Origin: Carya illinoinensis
Taxonomy: Eukaryota > Streptophyta > Magnoliopsida > Fagales > Juglandaceae
NCBI RefSeq assembly: GCF_018687715.1
Contig: NC_056758.1
Span: 40,891,467 to 40,955,466, forward strand
Direction: 5' to 3'
DNA length: 64,000 bases
Shown here: in pieces, positions 12,070 to 24,473 of the stretch
How the letters are laid out: each line of letters opens with the position of its first letter
How positions within the stretch are numbered: position 1 is the first letter of the stretch
Position numbers and translations under genes: made by a program
The notes under the pieces: generated by a model
Told to the model about the DNA's origin: nothing
What the model saw: the letters and a program-made list of their open reading frames with translations, nothing else
Database searches by the model: none

Positions 12070-14840
12070 ATGTCTTCTCAAATGGATCCGGATTTCAATG
12101 ATAGCTCTCCTGCCCAGCCAATACCCTTACCCCAAAACCTAACCCTACTCATACCTCTACATGAAGTACACCTTGCCCTACCCCCAAGCCCACACAGGGC
12201 AAGAAACCTGTGTCCATATTTAGTCTCATTTTATCAAACTAGAGGGTGGTGATGCCAACAACCTACAAGCTAAATGTAATCACTGTGAAAAAATATATAG
12301 ATGTCACTATAAGAAATATGATACTTTCCAGCTGAAAGTTCATTTAGATGAACAATGCAAGAAGAGTCCAATATTAAAATCCTTAGTAAAGAAGGGTTAA
12401 TCTAGACTAGATATTGAATTAAGACAAATGGCAGATAGGAGTAGTGGGGCCGGGGTCCAACATTGAAGGGGTATACAGAGTATAATCCCGATAAGTGTAG
12501 AAGGAAGTTAGCTCGTATAATTGTCATGAACAAGCTGCCTTTTCAGTTTGTGGAGGGTAAAGAGTTCCAAGAATTTGTCTAAGAGTTGGAACGAAGATTT
12601 ACGCTTCTTTCTTGCCACACTGTGGCAAATGATATTAAAAAGATATATAGAAAAGATAAAGATGTTTTGAGGGCTAATTTGCGGGTTTGGTAGTTTGCCT
12701 CACTACCGATACTTAGACTTATATCCAAAATATGAATTACATGTCGTTGATTGTGCATTTTGTTAATTCTGATTGGGTTCTTCACAAAAAAATTATTAAA
12801 TTTTATCAAATAACTGATCATAAGGGTGACACGATTGGGGATGCCTTGGAAGCTGCAATAAAGGAGTGGAGGTTGGCACAGGTTTGGATTGTTTTGGTTG
12901 ATAATGCGTCGTTTAATGATGTTGCCTTGGGATATCTAAAGAATTATCTTAAAGAGGCAAATAAGACATTCTTGGGTGGTGAATATTTACATATTAGATG
13001 TGCTGCATATATTTTAAATTTAATTATGACTGAGGGGTTGAAAGATATTGATGACTCAGTTGCACGAGTTAAAATGATTGTGAAATTTATGAGGTCTTCT
13101 CCTTCTAGATTGGAGAAATTTAGAGTTGCTGCAAAGGCTGTGGGCATAATATCGAAAAAGGGTTTTTGTATTGATGTTCCTACCAGGTGGAACTCAACCT
13201 TTTTGATGTTGGAGGCAGCCCAAGAATATAAGACAGCCTTTCAATTATTGGGTGATGAAGACATCCAATATGTCAAATACTTTGACGAGCACGAGGATTA
13301 GGAAAGCCGAATGATGATGATTGGGTGGTAGTTTATACTTTTGTTGATTTTCTCAGACTTTTTTACGATGTTAAATTGAATATATCTGGTTCTTTGTACC
13401 CTACATCTCATGGGTTTTGTCAACAAATATGTAGGGTGAAAGAAGAATTAGAATATATGTAGGGGTTCCAATGAAAAGATGATGGGGATGACAATGACCA
13501 TGATGCTAAAATATGACAAGTACTTGGGAGATTTGAGTAGAATGAATATTTTGTTATATATGGCTGTTATTCTTAATTCTCGTTTGAAAGTTTCAGGTAT
13601 GTTATATGGTTTGAGACTTACTCACGATCAGGCATGGGTTGATCTTATTGGTGAAATGGCCTCAGATACCCTGGCTAAATTTTATGATGAGTTTAATGCA
13701 ATTAAGGGTGTTACTGCATCCAAAACACATACACATACCCCAACACCTTCTACAGACATCGTGACCGGACCTCCTACAAAGAAACATAGAATGCCGTGGA
13801 CTAAGACCCTCGCACAGAAGCTCACACTAGTCTATCAATTTACGGAGGTGGTTTCGGAGTTAGAAAACTATTTGTCAGCAGATATGGTTCGAGATGATGA
13901 TGATAATTTTGATATATTAGGATAGTGGAAGAATGCAGCAAAAAAAATCCCATCCTTTCTGAGATTGCCCACTGTATTTTGGTCATCCCTATTAGCACCG
14001 TTGCATCAGAGTCAGCCTTTAGTACCGGAGGTCACATATTGGATCATTTTCGTAGTTCATTGTCTCCTATAAGTTCTAGAGATGACAATATGTTACACGA
14101 CCCGTTAACCCAATATGAACACGACACGATAATAGTGGATTATAGTTTAGTCTTAACGGTTTCGGGTCAAAACGGGTTGACCCGTTAAAACACGATTGCT
14201 TAACGGGTTGATAATGGGTCAACCCCTTATGACACATTATAATCCCGTTATGACACATTAAGAAAGTTAAAATTATAATTATACCCTTATACCTAAAAGT
14301 AAAATTGTTAGAATTTCGATATCGATATTTTTATTGTTTAGATTGTAATTTTGGACTTGTATTTAGTTTTATAATTTTTATAAATATTGTGATTTTTAAA
14401 TTTATATAAAATGATGCTACATTTAATTAGTTAAATTGGTTAATTTTGGACATATTTAACCTATTTATATAAACAGGTTGAAACGGGTCGTATTGTGTTG
14501 TGTTAACATATTTCGTAATATTCACTAATGAGTCAAAACGGGTTAACACGACACGACCCATTATGTTAATGGGTCGTGTTATGGTTTGAGATTTTGACAC
14601 GATAAGATTAACGGGTTGGGTTAAAGTTGAGCTATATAGTATAATATACATGTTTTGACAAGACACGAATACAACTCGTTAACACGATTTGACACCCCTA
14701 CCTATAACTGTGGAGGCATTGATATGCACACAGAGTTGGACGATATGAAATGATATTCATGTTCCGAATGTTTTAGACTTTAAGAAGACCGATGAGGAGG
14801 AGGGTGGGGATCTGTCTCGATTTGGACCACCTTGTAATTG
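12070..14840 (+). pseudogene. hAT transposase remains (BED finger, catalytic core, dimerisation domain)
   Basis: Pieces in order on the + strand. An N-terminal segment starts with MSSQMDP. A BED-type zinc finger (CNHC ... H ... C) lies at about 12275-12360. LPFQFVEGKEFQEFV lies near 12535. The RNase-H-like core at 12732-13301 has SDWVLHKKII, DHKGDTIGDALEA, VDNASFND (catalytic Asp context) and DVPTRWNSTFLMLE. The C-terminal dimerisation segment ILSEIAHCILVIPISTVASE then SAFSTGG lies at 13940-14070. Its tail (VEALICTQ) resumes only after an inserted MITE at about 14709. Stops and frameshifts at several points (for example after 12252 and 13301) make it non-functional. The family cuts and pastes DNA and makes 8-bp target duplications. 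Confidence 0.85.
14077..14700. mobile_element. non-autonomous hAT MITE inside the transposase pseudogene
   Basis: It splits the conserved C-terminal segment of the hAT transposase: the reading runs SLSPI before it and TVEALICTQ after it. The flanks CCTATAAG (14066-14073) and CCTATAAC (14701-14708) agree at 7 of 8 positions, as expected for an 8-bp target duplication. The ends are TAGAGATGACAATATGTTAC on the left and, reverse-complemented, TAGGGGTGTCAAATCGTGTT on the right. The interior is filled with CCCGTTAA/GGGTCAAAACGGGTT words in both orientations. No ORF of interest. Confidence 0.7.
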
Positions 14841-15183
14841 TTTTATTTTATTATTTTGATTTATTTATATTCATTTCGATCTCATCGATATTAATTTTAG
14901 TATTAATTCTTGTAGTAACACATGAGATAACGTCTAGCTCCGTTACAATATGAATATGTGCTTAAGCTCAGGCCGCCCCAAGTGTCACAGTCAAAGACAA
15001 GCTACAACTGACAGCTCTCTCTTTAGAATATTCAAAATTTGAATCATTTGTTCATATTTTGTATTCAATGATTTGTAATGTTGATACAATGTCCCTTGGA
15101 CACTTTTATATTTGTAATTTTGTAATTGTTTAGCCTTTCAATTTTGTAATAGTTTAGTTATTATTATTAGTTTATTAGGTATT

Positions 15184-16882
15184 CACTACAACAAACTTAG
15201 CTTTTTGCTGCGATTTTTAATTCCTGCAGGTCTTTTTGGTCGCAACTAGGCAACCATTACCTTTCATGTATCTCTTTTCCGTCCAGTTAGTATCTCGCCG
15301 TCAAACATCCATTTTTTGAGGCGTAATTCATGCGCCGCACAAGTACTCGTAGCTAAAACACTAGTAAAGTGCGTCACTTTGTGGAGACGCCGATAGATCA
15401 AATATTTGCCGCGATAACATTTTGCTGCAAAATACGAATTCATTATAACTCGAGATTAAGTTATTCTAGTCGTGGCAAAAAAGGAAGTACCGGATTCAGA
15501 GTACACACATCTTTCAATGCATGACGTGTACTCCTTCACAAAAAGCACATGTGAAGACAGCAAGGCTCTGACATTATAATAAAAAATTAATATAATGGTG
15601 AAATGATGGCTGCTGATAGCTGTCAACTGGATTCAGAGTACATGCTTTCAAACATAGAAGGCAAGGGAGAAGGCAAAATTTAAGCGGGATAGATGTTTGA
15701 ATGTTTCTAATTACCAAGGCATGAAAAATCTATCAAATGGCGAATTGCTGAAGCTAACCACAGGTCTTGCTCAACCTTTTCTGTTGGCCGGCGTACTTCT
15801 CCTTGACAAATTATCCCGGGGTATTATACTTGAGAAATTAGCCCCCAACTGTTATATCCGAGAAGGTTAACCATTCTGTCCGGCCTCCCAACTTGGTTTT
15901 TTCATCCTTCATGGTTTTTAGCTTTTGCACAACTTCAGTAAATATTGCAGAAGACAGTTTAAACTATTGTTCAACCTCCATATGCAGTAGTAGTTTACTG
16001 CTTCATTTAACTTGCTTTCTAATGGAAAGTATTATTTTGGTTTGACCATTGTGCAGCAGAAAGGATTCAGTCGGAGAGAGAGGGAGAGGCAGAGGAGCTT
16101 TTGGACCAGGTCGAGCTTGCATCCTATGGAACGACACCCGTAGCCAGAAGAAGCAGGTTGGACTTTGAGAGATGAAGCTGCCGTGGACTCCGATGACTCC
16201 ACTCAAGCCCCAGATGATGTACATTCACCAATATGCATGCGCAGTCTCAATTAGGAGGACCATTTCCTCATATGTACAGATCATAAAGCTTGGAAATTAA
16301 TTTAGGTCCATTTGACAGTGCCTAAATTACCGGTTGCCCCAGATAATTTTACACCCAAATTTGAGTAATGACTGCAACAATCGTCCAGTGATTGGAAAAA
16401 ATTTTTCCAGCAAATTCATCCCCATTGTGCCGAAAAACCCAAATAAAAACAACCCAGGAATGTTGAATCTGCGATATGGGGAAACACCTTTAATGGCCTT
16501 TTGTGTCGCAGATCGCTTTTTCTCCGGCGATTGCTTAAACTGCAGCTAACTTCACTGGCGGATCTCAATCGCCGAGATCAAGTTTTATCTTCCCGACGAA
16601 CGAACAAGCGCAGGGAGTCGTCTTAGATTTTGCGGCGCACATTTAGATTTGGTGGAAAGAAATAGTGGCGGCAACGGGCTTGCCTTTCTCGGCGTGTTGA
16701 TCGACAGAAATAGCCTCATTTCTTCCGCGGTTTCGTTTCGGCAAAAAACAGAGCTTATGTGAGGCTTATTTCCTGGCGGTTTGCCTGCGATGAAAAAATC
16801 GTGGCTTAATAGATTTTGCCACAGTTTTTCTACTTTTTACGACAATTCTTGAGCGCCGTAAAAAGCATGACCTCTTGTAGTG
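15184..16882. mobile_element. non-autonomous CACTA element
   Basis: A 1699-bp segment begins CACTACAACAAACTTAGC and ends with the complement of CACTACAAGAGGTCATGC, both followed inward by GCTTTTT. This gives terminal inverted repeats of about 29 bp. It is flanked by ATT on both sides (15181-15183 and 16883-16885), the 3-bp duplication expected of CACTA elements. The interior has many GCCGC/GCGAT words and no transposase. It sits in the 3' part of the decayed hAT element. Confidence 0.85.
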
Positions 16883-17151
16883 ATTAGACTAGTAACTTTT
16901 ATTTATGTAACTTTTTTTTTTAGTATACTATATTGACTAGTAATTTGTAGCCATCAAATCAATTTTTATTCATGTAACTTTTTTTTTTTAATTTTTTAAT
17001 TTTTTAATTTTTTTACTTATAATTTTATGGGCTGAAAATGGCCTAGAAACTTTGTTGAGCCTAAAAGAAAAGCTTGTGGGCCATTTTAGGCACATTTCAG
17101 CAGTTTTTGGACCAAAAATGACCCAGAAACTGCTTATGGGCCCAAGGCCCA

Positions 17152-17340
17152 GTAGGGGTGCCAGAGGGGGGGGGGGGGGATGGATTGCCCTCTCAATTTG
17201 CACCTCGTTAAGCGGGACAGGGTACCCTGCCCCCGCACGCCGAGGGCGAGGGACGGGGAAGGAATTCCCCATCCGCCCTCTGTGGGGCAGGGGGCGGGGA
17301 GGGGTCTACCCTGCACCGTATGGTGCGGGTAGCACCCTTA
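17152..17340. repeat. GC-rich block with hAT-like ends
   Basis: About 190 bp of strongly G/C-rich sequence (a run of about 13 G, then alternating CCCCGC and GGGGCGGG words) in an AT-rich region. It begins TAGGGGTGCCAG and ends GGGTAGCACCCTTA, so the ends resemble hAT termini. No clear target duplication. It may be a small hAT MITE or the true right end of the larger hAT element. Confidence 0.4.
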
Positions 17341-18246
17341 AACCAAAGTGAACATTTAAGAATCACTGGCATCCTTATCTTATTAACAAATAGACTACAG
17401 ACTACAGATCTAAAATCTCCATGTGTCAAAAAACAAGCTACAGAATGCCGTGCTAGATGATGCATCCAAATCTACAAATCTCCATGAGTCAAAAGCTATA
17501 GAACCTAAAAAGAAAAAACAACCCATAACAAATCGAGCAAAATTTTTATCTTTATTTATTTCATAAATGTCAAAAGTTTTATTTTTTGTTTCTCTTTTGC
17601 ATACAAACATCACTACAACAAACTCAGATTCCCAAACACATGCAGTTATAGGCATAGCACATCGCTATAGATCTTCGAATTAAAGAAAAAAAAATAGACG
17701 ATGATAGAGCAAAAAACTAACCTTAAATTGTAGAAGTTAACGATGGAGTGAAAACATTGATGACAATTGACCACGAGGAATGAAGCTTCGATTGGTAGAT
17801 GAGTGACAAGAGGCTAGGGTTGCACAGAGAGAGAGAGAGAGAGCCAGAATCCGGTTATCCGAGTTTTGGAATGGGCTGGAAAAAATTTAGCCTGGATGAA
17901 TAATCTTAACTCTTCGTAAAAAAGTAAGTCTTACTAATAAAAAATAATTTTTTTAGGTGGGTCTACATTTTTACAAATATTTGTATCAAATTTATCTATT
18001 TGGGACATGTACAAATTATTATTTTTTTAAGTATTTGTGTATACTAATTTTTTAATAATTTTTTTTATCAAATAATATACACAAAAATGCTTTAAAAAAT
18101 ATATATGTTTATATAACACTGCTAGGTACCTGGCCTTTTGTGAATGTGGCATCATCCCATATTCAAGACCACTGGGCAGCGGTCATGTGGTGGTACTTTG
18201 GTACTATTCTTTCTTGTCCATGAACAGAACACCCACTAAAACCATA
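17341..18246 (+). other. duplicated promoter region of an LFS-like gene, now without its gene
   Basis: From AACCAAAGTGAA onward this block matches 56736-57217, the upstream region of the LFS-like gene at 57280. Shared words include AACAAATAGACTACAGACTA, CAAAAATGCTTTAAAAAATA, GCATCATCCCATATTCAAGA and GAACACCCACTAAAACCATA. It holds an extra segment of about 385 bp (17673-18058) absent from the other copy. The homology stops at AAAACCATA (18246), exactly where the homology of the 32-kb LFS-like gene begins at 31949. I infer that this is the original promoter of the gene at 32025, cut off by the insertion between them. No protein-coding gene is seen here. Confidence 0.8.
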
Positions 18247-19445
18247 CAGAAAAAAGCTACAAATCAGCCACTATAGCGTATCTGTCATTGCACACCTTAC
18301 GTGGATGTACTCCTTTTTTATTTTTTTATTTTTTTCCTGCTGAAACTAGCTAGCATTTGAATTTTGAACCTCAACTAGATTTCCGTATTGAACCCATCCC
18401 ACTCCCGCATCCCCCTACCTCCCTCCCTCCCGTTTCGGGCAACCCTCGAGCGTCGCCCAAAACCGGCAACTTGTTGACCTGCCTTTGCCCATCGCCGCCC
18501 AGCCTTTTTCCCTCACAGACCGTTTCGAACAAGAGGGAGGAGTTCACGGGGACCACTAGTAGCCCAGCAACCGCAACACCCTTCCTCCACTAGCGCCACC
18601 GCACAACGCATCTCGAGTTGTCACCGTCCCTCTCGTAGCCCAGCACCCACGACTCATTAGCCCCCTTCTGTCCATCATCGCCCAACACCCGCGACTCCTA
18701 CGTCTGTTTCACATCCGATCTGCTTAGCAACAGGAGGTAACTCCACGTTATTAAGTTCTTTGTACTGAGAGAGGTAAAGTTTGGGGTAGATTTCTTCTTT
18801 CGGAGATGGGTATTGGGCTTAGGGCATGAAAATGTTAGTGAGTTGCAGAAAATACTTTCTTGAAGTTAATGGTTGCTGGTGATGATCTTTGTTGGTTTAT
18901 GCGTTAGCAAAGTATATCACTTTTATGCTTTTATTGTCTTTTCTTGCATTTTCTTTCTCTGTCTCGCACTCTCTCGATCTCTTCAGCTGGTGAGTGGATG
19001 CCTGCTTCTTATAATGGTGTCATGTGTTTTGATGGCTATCCAAATTGTAATTAAGTAGCACATATCCACGTTTCAAGGTTATGAGTTTATGATCAAGATA
19101 ACCTGTCTTCAATTCTAATTGTGTACGGTTGTCAAAAAATGAGACATTGATGCCTAACATTTTTCAAACGACTCTAGAGTTTAATGGGTGAGACAAAGGT
19201 TTTGAAAACAACTATAGGAGTCCATTAGAACAAGGGAAATGGACCCTTGAAGGCATTTGATTCGGCATTTTCTGCATTTTTTGTTCAGCTCCCTTACACG
19301 TTTCAGAATTGTCTCAAGGTTGGTCATCTCATTTGAGCCTAAATTGTCTCAAGAAATTTCGTTTTGAATTCCATGCTTCTACAATGTTGCCATTTAGTAG
19401 AAGTCAATATTATTGTAGAGTAAGTTCTGATCTTTTGGTTTGCTT
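18247..19445. other. left arm of the 13.7-kb insertion, no gene recognised
   Basis: Inverted-repeat-like end followed by a CCGCCC-rich stretch (about 18385-18720) and then ordinary AT-rich sequence. An ORF at 18357-18593 is proline/serine-rich and matches no family I know; it is probably chance coding in GC-rich DNA. Confidence 0.4.
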
Positions 19446-19793
19446 TATACTCTAAGTCAATGAGAAACGAAGGTGGCTTTGAGGTGATAAAAAAGGTATT
19501 AAAAAGTTGGGTGTGCTTCACAAGGAGCACATTGCTGCCTATGGAGAAGGCAAGAAGAGGAGATTGACAGGCCACCATGAGACTGCCGACATCAACACTT
19601 TCTCTTTGGTAAGTTCAACATTTATATATTTGTATCTATGTGTGTTTGCATGTAGTTTTTTGTTCTTTGCTTGTTTAGATAATTCATATATACTATGTCA
19701 TTGTTTGACTAAACCTTGTTTAATCCAAAACACAGTGTTGCAAACAGCGGTGCGTCTGCCCGTGTTGGCCATGACAAAAAAAAGAAGGAAAAG
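19446..19793 (+). pseudogene. glutamine synthetase fragment (two exons)
   Basis: Exon-like segment 1 (about 19446-19608) reads [19 protein letters not shown], then [20 protein letters not shown] and [10 protein letters not shown]. It ends at a GTAAGT donor. Segment 2 (19736-19793) follows a CACAG acceptor and reads [19 protein letters not shown]. These correspond to the C-terminal half of the catalytic domain of plant cytosolic glutamine synthetase (normally GVANRGASVRVGR-type in this place). The Arg that normally follows VAN is Ser here. The upstream exons and the final exon are not visible nearby, so only a fragment of the gene is present. Intron retention means genomic DNA, not cDNA, was captured. 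Confidence 0.8.
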
Positions 19794-20571
19794 GTTTGCA
19801 TTTGTTTGAGTTTCTTACAACTCCAATGGATCAGACATTTCTAGGCATGTTTCTTTTCCATGAAGAGAAACCCCAATAAAAAAGATCTAAGAATTGACAA
19901 AATTGCAATAAAGAAGGTTCCACTTGGAGTTGGAACGCACCAAATATTTCCTCGTAGGACTGGAAGCACTTCAGTACAAACTAGTTTATTGATACCGTTT
20001 TCCAGAAATGCTCATGTACTAACACAAATTACCAACTACCATTATCGATATAACAATACATTCATCATAAACTATCCATTATCAAATAGGAACTATTGAC
20101 TAATAAAGGACCCACAACATGCATGAACTTCCTCATCCACCACATGCGTGGCTTGCTATACAAATGAGCTGCATTTTCGAGGTTATAGTAAGGAAGTCAT
20201 GAGGTATTGATGTTTATTCATTCAGTATTTGGGATATTTGCCCATCATTAAATTCAGAAACAAATATTTGCTAGTGAATATCAATGGCAAAGTGCATGTG
20301 CATGGGGGTTAAAGCAAGGGAAATTGGTTTGAAATTATTTCTTGAACATCTAGAAGTTTTGTAAATTAGGTCTCATTTAGCTTGAGTATGTGGTAGTTGG
20401 TGCTCCACAATACTCCACAATCAATTATTATTATTTGTTGGGAGCTAATATTATCATTATCCATTTATTTTCAAACATCATTATATATATAGATATAGAT
20501 ATGCATCAAAATAATGTTTGAAAAAGGCGGTTGCATGAGTCACGTTTTCAAAGTTGGGAGTTTTAATAATG
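19794..20571. other. non-coding sequence
   Basis: Sequence downstream of the glutamine synthetase fragment and upstream of the solo LTR. The ORF at 19860-20099 has no family features. Confidence 0.45.
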
Positions 20572-20576
20572 CATGG

Positions 20577-22672
20577 TGTGACGCCCCCAATTCCCACGTA
20601 CGAACATGTGGAGATCGAGGCATCGGGATAATGACAATACGGGTCACCATCCTATCGCCAAGTGTCAAGTGTGTGTACATGTAACAAGTGTACAATAAAA
20701 AGCTCAGCAGATAATAAAAGTTTTATAACTAAATATCAAAATTTTTGTTTGATACAAACTCGTTTAAAACATACATAATAAAATATTAAAAGTCTCAAAT
20801 ATTGTTTCAAACCACATTACAAGCCATAAAAAACTGATAGAGATAATTTTTAAACATCAAAGACTTCAAGTCAAAACTCCGGCAGAGTCGCCTCCTCGGA
20901 TTCAGCCTCCTCCTCTTCCTCCACATCTGCATCAAAGTCTACGGTACCAAAATGGTGCCGCAGGTAAGTAAAGATCCAAACGCCACAAGATAAAAACATA
21001 TTAAACTCAACAATATGCATGAAAGAAAGCTAAATGCACATATCCTATAAATCCACATTTTTTCCACGCACGCCAGAAAACCCATTTTAGCCCAAAACAA
21101 AATCTTGAAAGCAAATCCTTGCCATTATCCCAGATAATGGTCCAAACTAAGAAAATCACAATTTTTTCAGAAAATAGATCACAATAACCTCAAACATACC
21201 CTCGCCATTTTCCCAGAAAATGGCCCGTATCTAATATCCAAAATCCGTTCCAAGTATCGCATGTACTATGATCTCTCCTAGGGATCATCCACACACTCTG
21301 GCTCCTGTGCCACACCGCAGGTAACGACTACACGTGTTACACCTAAACGAGCAATGCCCAGTCTTGCGCCCAGCGCGTACCTAGACTAAGCCATCCTCTA
21401 GTCCCCGTCAGCCTAGGAACCATAGAGTCGACACGACATCGTTACCGTATTGCGCGATCCAGTCGTCACCCAGCGACAACCCAGGAGATGTCACTCAGTA
21501 TTATCCACTCCCGAGTGACTAGAGGAGTTCCATCAAAATAATACCCAATCCCGACTTGGGGTCGTGAGACACATGCACTCGAAAATCCATTTACATAAAT
21601 AAAACTAATTTTTCTCAATTTAATGCATGCACATGAATGCACCATGCAATGCACACCTCAAGACACAATTGATCAGCAAATAACAACATCAACAATAAAC
21701 AAACAACTCCGTCCTCAATCCATCCGACCTCCGACTCCTCAGACTCAGTCCTGAATTAACCAACCAGTCAAAGAATTTATTATAAAAGTAATAATATATT
21801 TAAATCTAAAATAGAGTTTAGAAAAAATACTTACAGCGCTATATAACAATTTTTGAAGGATCAAGGAGTTGCAAATGGCGGAGAAAAAACAACATAATAG
21901 TGTAAAATACACTGAGGTCGTGGATTGTAAAATATTCACTTTTAAACGGAGACAAACCAAGACTTGAAATTGATAGAGAATGACCTAGAGATATTTATGA
22001 AACTAATGGAAATGAAAGTTGGCCGTGGGTGACGGTGAAAATGGCGGTGGAAGTGAAAAAATGACAAAATGGAGTTGAGCTCATGTGAGCTGCTTCGACA
22101 ACGGATCGGAATTGGAAATGGGTGGTTTAGGACGGCAAGAGGTAGGTGATGAAGTGGTGAAGAGATGGTGGCCGGAGGTGGAACGATGGTGGCAAAAATG
22201 CACAAAAACTGTGCGGCTTGGAGGGGGCTCTCGGCGACAAACGACGACTTGGATGGAGGTGAAACTTGGTGGGGAGGTTCACCAGTTAGAGGGGAAGAGA
22301 ACTGGATGGGTGGTGTAGGCCAAGTCATCTGCGAGCGGCAATGCTGGGTTGAGAAGCAGAACGATGACAGTGAGGAGAGAGAGAGCACGTCGCGCGGAAG
22401 AGAAGAACGGAAAGAATAAAGAAAAAAGAAAAGAAGGAAAAGAAAAAGAAAAGGAAAAGAGAAAAAGAAAAAGAGAAAAGAAAAAGAAAAGATGGAGAAA
22501 ATAAATGAGATCCAATCCTCACCCCTGGAATCCAAAGACTGATCCGACGAAAACAAATATTACAACTAAATAAATCCAATTAAAATACAATAAATTAAAA
22601 CAAAAGAACTCATATTTTAATTAAACTAAAATACTCTTTCAGTAAAAATACACGTAAAAAGGGGACATCACA
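20577..22672 (+). mobile_element. solo LTR, probably Ty3/gypsy
   Basis: 2096 bp beginning TGTGACGCCCCCAATTCCCA and ending GGGGACATCACA, with the perfect 5-bp duplication CATGG on both sides (20572-20576 and 22673-22677). No primer-binding site, coding region or second LTR adjoins it, so the element has been reduced to one LTR by recombination. ORFs in it (for example the phenylalanine-rich one at 21942-22556 on the minus strand) come from a purine-rich tract near 22370-22500 and are not genes. Confidence 0.85.
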
Positions 22673-22677
22673 CATGG

Positions 22678-24473
22678 CAACCAATTAAGTCCTACATGTT
22701 GTAATCAATCATCTAGACCTGAAATATTCTAAGAACCATCAAAATTTTTAAATGTTTCAAGTTTAAATACATGTGTCCGAAATCTTTTTTAACGTATTTG
22801 AGTCCATGTTGCCTTCTGTGTTTCACACATCAGATTGAGCTCATTGTGTTCAAGTTCCCCCAGTTGAAACACTAGATATAAACATAGTCTGCATTGACAT
22901 CAAAGTTTCAGGCACAGACTGTAGTTTCTTTTCCTTTTCACTCCCTTCCCTTTCTTATGGTTGTTTCTGAATGATGTTGAAAAATAACACCCTGATTTAC
23001 AGGTTATGGCTCTACAATGGGCGGCTACATCTCTAACTATGGTGTTGGAATGACTAAGGATTCATTGAAAATGTTACTCTTTTTGCAAAGATTTTGATTG
23101 GATCTCAAAATATCCATTCATGTTATGTATTTAGATAGCCACAGTATTTGTATAACTGGAATGATTTTAAGTTATGGGAATATGTTCTTGTACTTGATGG
23201 CATTTAGTTCATGAACATGTGGTTAATTTCAAAAGATGCACTCTTGTGGTTAATTTCAATGAAAAAGCAAGTGTTGCGCTTCATCCATTGTTGAGTATGA
23301 TTATGGGCAGATAATTTTTTTGGTTACTTGTTGAGTAATGAATTTTTAGTTGTTTTTACTTTTAGGTTAGTAGTGGAGGTCAATAATGCTCCAACTGAAA
23401 AAAGCAAAAAAAAGCTACAACTCAACTTACGCAAAAAACAATACTTGAAGTGCATGATTAAACATCCCAATTTCAATAGCTAATGAACAAAAACCAAAAA
23501 AAGAAAACTGGAGTGAATTATAGATTATATGATCATAATCGAGCAACACAACTACACAAGACTTCACCTAAAGTTTACAAGGTCGATTGAAGTGCACAAG
23601 TTGTTTTCATTACACAAGTTGATTCAACAAAGCTCTAACAAGAGTCTTTTGTGCTGCTCTGTTAGTCGGTCCACTTCTCATTCAATAAGCAGTCACAACA
23701 CATCTGGCACATCAACATCTTCAGGCCTTGGCCATAGGCAGCAATGAGTAGAACCTCAGCCCTTCTTGCAAATTTCAGGAAATCAGTTCAAAACAAAAGT
23801 GGGGAAATAATCCAAGATGAGTTAGCATAAGGACAATTTTCATTAGCTCAGTTGATAGAAATAATCTTCTAACATTGATCTCTTTTCAGAACGATGGGCA
23901 TTTAGCACCCTATGTGGTTGCAAAGAATGCACCCATCTCTGTATTGACGTTGAGAGAGAGAAGATCATGATTTTCTGATATGTAGAGCAATATTGTAAGT
24001 TAGTTCAATGTGAGGATGATTTTCTACATTCTAATTATCTTGCTAGACTTCTCTAGGAAATTATTTAAGATTGGAATATTTTTGGTTTATATAGATTGCA
24101 AGCAGTTCTCCTACCATAATGAACTGATTGAATTTAAAACGGTGACCTAGAAAAGGAGGATATATATCGAGAAATAGAGTAAATATCATGGAGATCAATT
24201 CTTACATTTTTAAACAACAAATTCAAGGATTAATAAATATTGACAAATCATCGTGTAAGAGTGAGATAAAAGGTGTAATATATAGCGTCTTTCTTAAAAC
24301 AAACATTTCGGATGAAAACAACAAGTTGTCCACTTTGATTGAACAGACCAAAATTGTTTGTTAATGAAAAATACGCAGAACTACATTCATAATAAAAAGA
24401 ATCGAGCAACACAATTCTCATGCCAAACAAAGAAAAATAGAAAAAGCTAAAAGGCAACTTCATAATCCTACAT
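22678..24473. other. non-coding sequence inside the 13.7-kb insertion
   Basis: No gene recognised. A short exon-like piece after a TTTACAG acceptor (23003-23090) can be read GYGSTMGGYISNYGVGMTKD, which I cannot assign. It might be another captured fragment. Confidence 0.4.

Larger units (their letters stand above)
10964..17340 (+). mobile_element. decayed hAT element with nested insertions (right end uncertain)
   Basis: The left end is read from a hAT-like terminus TAGGGGTGTAAAA at 10964, followed by a subterminal region rich in CCGGACC/GGTTCGG words. Broken transposase remains follow on the + strand. A MITE and a CACTA element are inserted inside. The right end is not certain. A candidate terminus CACCCTTA lies at 17333-17340, but no convincing 8-bp target duplication matches the left flank, and the GC-rich block at 17152-17340 may be a separate small element. 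Internal repeats include three copies of a roughly 63-bp unit built on CCAATCCGAAACCCTA (about 11368-11510). Confidence 0.5.

Noticed and set aside
21942..22579. Phenylalanine/serine-rich ORFs on the minus strand
   Set aside because: They come from a purine-rich tract within a solo LTR; low complexity and no domain.
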